DNA of 6,582 nucleotides, from positions 1 through 6,582 of the forward strand of contig DUSJ01000098.1 of NCBI GenBank assembly GCA_012842645.1, read 5' to 3'. Below are positions 5,732 through 6,582 of the stretch, one piece after another; positions within the stretch are counted from its first letter, which is position 1, and the number at the start of each line of letters is the position of its first letter. The position numbers and the translations under genes are program-made. Under the pieces are notes generated by a model, which was not told the origin of the DNA, ran no database searches, and saw only the letters and a program-made list of their open reading frames with translations. The DNA comes from Clostridiaceae bacterium (lineage in GTDB: Bacteria; Bacillota; Clostridia; DSM-8532).

Positions 5732-6582
5732 CTATACGGCAAGCGTCAGCATGTCCACAGCAAGCTGATAATTCATGTGACGCTTTAAATTTTTCCTGAT
5801 ATCCCGGATGCCTTTGATTTTTTCCATTATATCGACAGGGCTGAACTCTTTTGCATACTTTATTATATTATCCTGTTTGTCCGAATTAATCAACCCGTCA
5901 CCGGCAGAGCATTGTACCAGAAGGACGTCCCTGTAGACAGATTCCAGTATGTCCAGACATGACCGGAAAGCGTCCCGGTTCCCGGATAAAAACCTGTTCA
6001 GTTCCAGCCTGGAAAACATGTTCCCTTCAAAAACGAAACTCATCACCTTATTTCTGTTCTCTTCAAAGCTTTTATCGGCTGCAAGCCCGAAAACCCTGCC
6101 CGGGATTCCGCCGCTTAAGCCGACAAGGTATTCTTTGCCGGACAGATCGATACCTTTTTCATGGGCTATGGTCATTATTTCCATAACGGAGTAAGGCTTC
6201 AGCCTTAATTGTGCTACCCGGGATCTCACTGTCGGGAGCAGTGATTCGTAAACAGATGTGGTCAGAAAGATAACTCCGTATTCAGGAGGTTCCTCCAATG
6301 TTTTCAGAAGACAATTCTGGGCCTGTGTCGTCATCAGGTCGGCATCCTCGATCAGGTACACTTTCCTGCCTTCGGCCGGCCGGATGCTGATGTCGTCGAT
6401 AAGTTCCCTGATCTGGCTGATCAGTATGTTCTGCGTCTCATTCCTTATTAATCTGAAATTGGGGTTGGCTCCTTCATCGAAGCTCCTGCACGGCCTGCAC
6501 CTTCCGCATGGCTGCATGTCATTGTCTTTCCCGGCGCAAAGGATCGTTTTCGCGATATAGCGCGCCAGGGTGCGCTTTCCGA
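5732..6582 (-). CDS. holB: DNA polymerase III subunit delta prime (HolB), N-terminus cut by window edge
   Basis: The frame runs to the window end, giving 282 residues; roughly the first 30, with the early part of the P-loop, are missing. The visible sequence begins GKRTLARYIAKTILC, the end of Walker A. Four cysteines of the zinc module follow (Cys15, then CGRCRPC). Then come the Walker B region KVYLIEDADLM, LLKTLEEPPEYGVIFLTT (sensor 1) and TVRSRVAQLRL, which corresponds to the SRC motif with Val in place of Cys. The HPDF motif after the zinc module reads NPNF. The protein is part of the clamp loader that places the beta clamp on primed DNA. Its position upstream of ricT is the normal Firmicutes order (holB–yaaT–yabB). 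An ATG at 6517 is internal and should not be taken as the start, since coding similarity continues upstream of it. Confidence 0.92.
   Translation of the reverse strand, partial: GKRTLARYIAKTILCAGKDNDMQPCGRCRPCRSFDEGANPNFRLIRNETQNILISQIRELIDDISIRPAEGRKVYLIEDADLMTTQAQNCLLKTLEEPPEYGVIFLTTSVYESLLPTVRSRVAQLRLKPYSVMEIMTIAHEKGIDLSGKEYLVGLSGGIPGRVFGLAADKSFEENRNKVMSFVFEGNMFSRLELNRFLSGNRDAFRSCLDILESVYRDVLLVQCSAGDGLINSDKQDNIIKYAKEFSPVDIMEKIKGIRDIRKNLKRHMNYQLAVDMLTLAV

Noticed and set aside
5677..5742. Longer RicT starting at ATG 5742 (overlapping holB) or ATG 5688
   Set aside because: The family begins at the MxNVVGVRF motif, and ATG 5742 has no SD. The 5688 start cannot be wholly excluded.
5167..5799. 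210-codon open frame on the plus strand
   Set aside because: It is antisense to ricT and the end of holB and has no domain-like features.

Overview
This window looks like chromosome from a mid-GC member of the Clostridia. The evidence is a holB–ricT(yaaT)–trmN6(yabB) neighbourhood typical of Firmicutes, strong AGGAGG-type ribosome binding sites, a 2[4Fe-4S] ferredoxin, a two-subunit class I (Fe-S) fumarase component, and a membrane-anchored LuxR-type regulator beside a sugar-type ABC solute-binding protein. No genus can be named from the sequence alone. Coding density is high, and no non-coding stretch exceeds about 175 bases.

Plus strand, 1-2303: the C-terminal part of a family-1 extracellular solute-binding protein (its N-terminus is outside the window), followed at once by a two-pass membrane protein with a Cache-like extracytoplasmic domain and a C-terminal LuxR/GerE helix-turn-helix. 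The spacing suggests co-transcription. The pair may form a ligand-sensing circuit without a kinase, with signal read outside the cell and DNA bound inside; this is inference. The regulator may start upstream of its first ATG, at a CTG codon with a strong SD.

Minus strand, 4325 down to 2324: a tight three-gene operon (gaps of 9 and 4 nt) of a TrmN6/YabB tRNA adenine-N6 methyltransferase, an isolated class I fumarase beta subunit, and a MinD/CobQ-type P-loop ATPase. It ends at a probable terminator overlapping the last codons of the ATPase gene and converges on the luxR gene. The fumarase alpha subunit is not in the window.

Minus strand, 4667 down to 4454: a monocistronic 56-residue ferredoxin with its own sigma-A-type promoter, strong RBS and strong terminator. 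Between its terminator and trmN6 lies a compact palindromic element carrying GGGGACGGTTCTT on the minus strand, which resembles the REP-like repeats of clostridial IS200-like/RAYT transposases.

Minus strand, 6582 down to 4792: holB (DNA polymerase III delta prime, cut by the window edge at its N-terminus) and ricT/yaaT (PSP1 family Fe-S protein). This is a conserved Firmicutes housekeeping block.

No wholly new system is evident. The points most worth a second look are the solute-binding protein/membrane LuxR pair, the REP-like element, and the orphan fumarase beta subunit in an operon with a tRNA methyltransferase and an ATPase.
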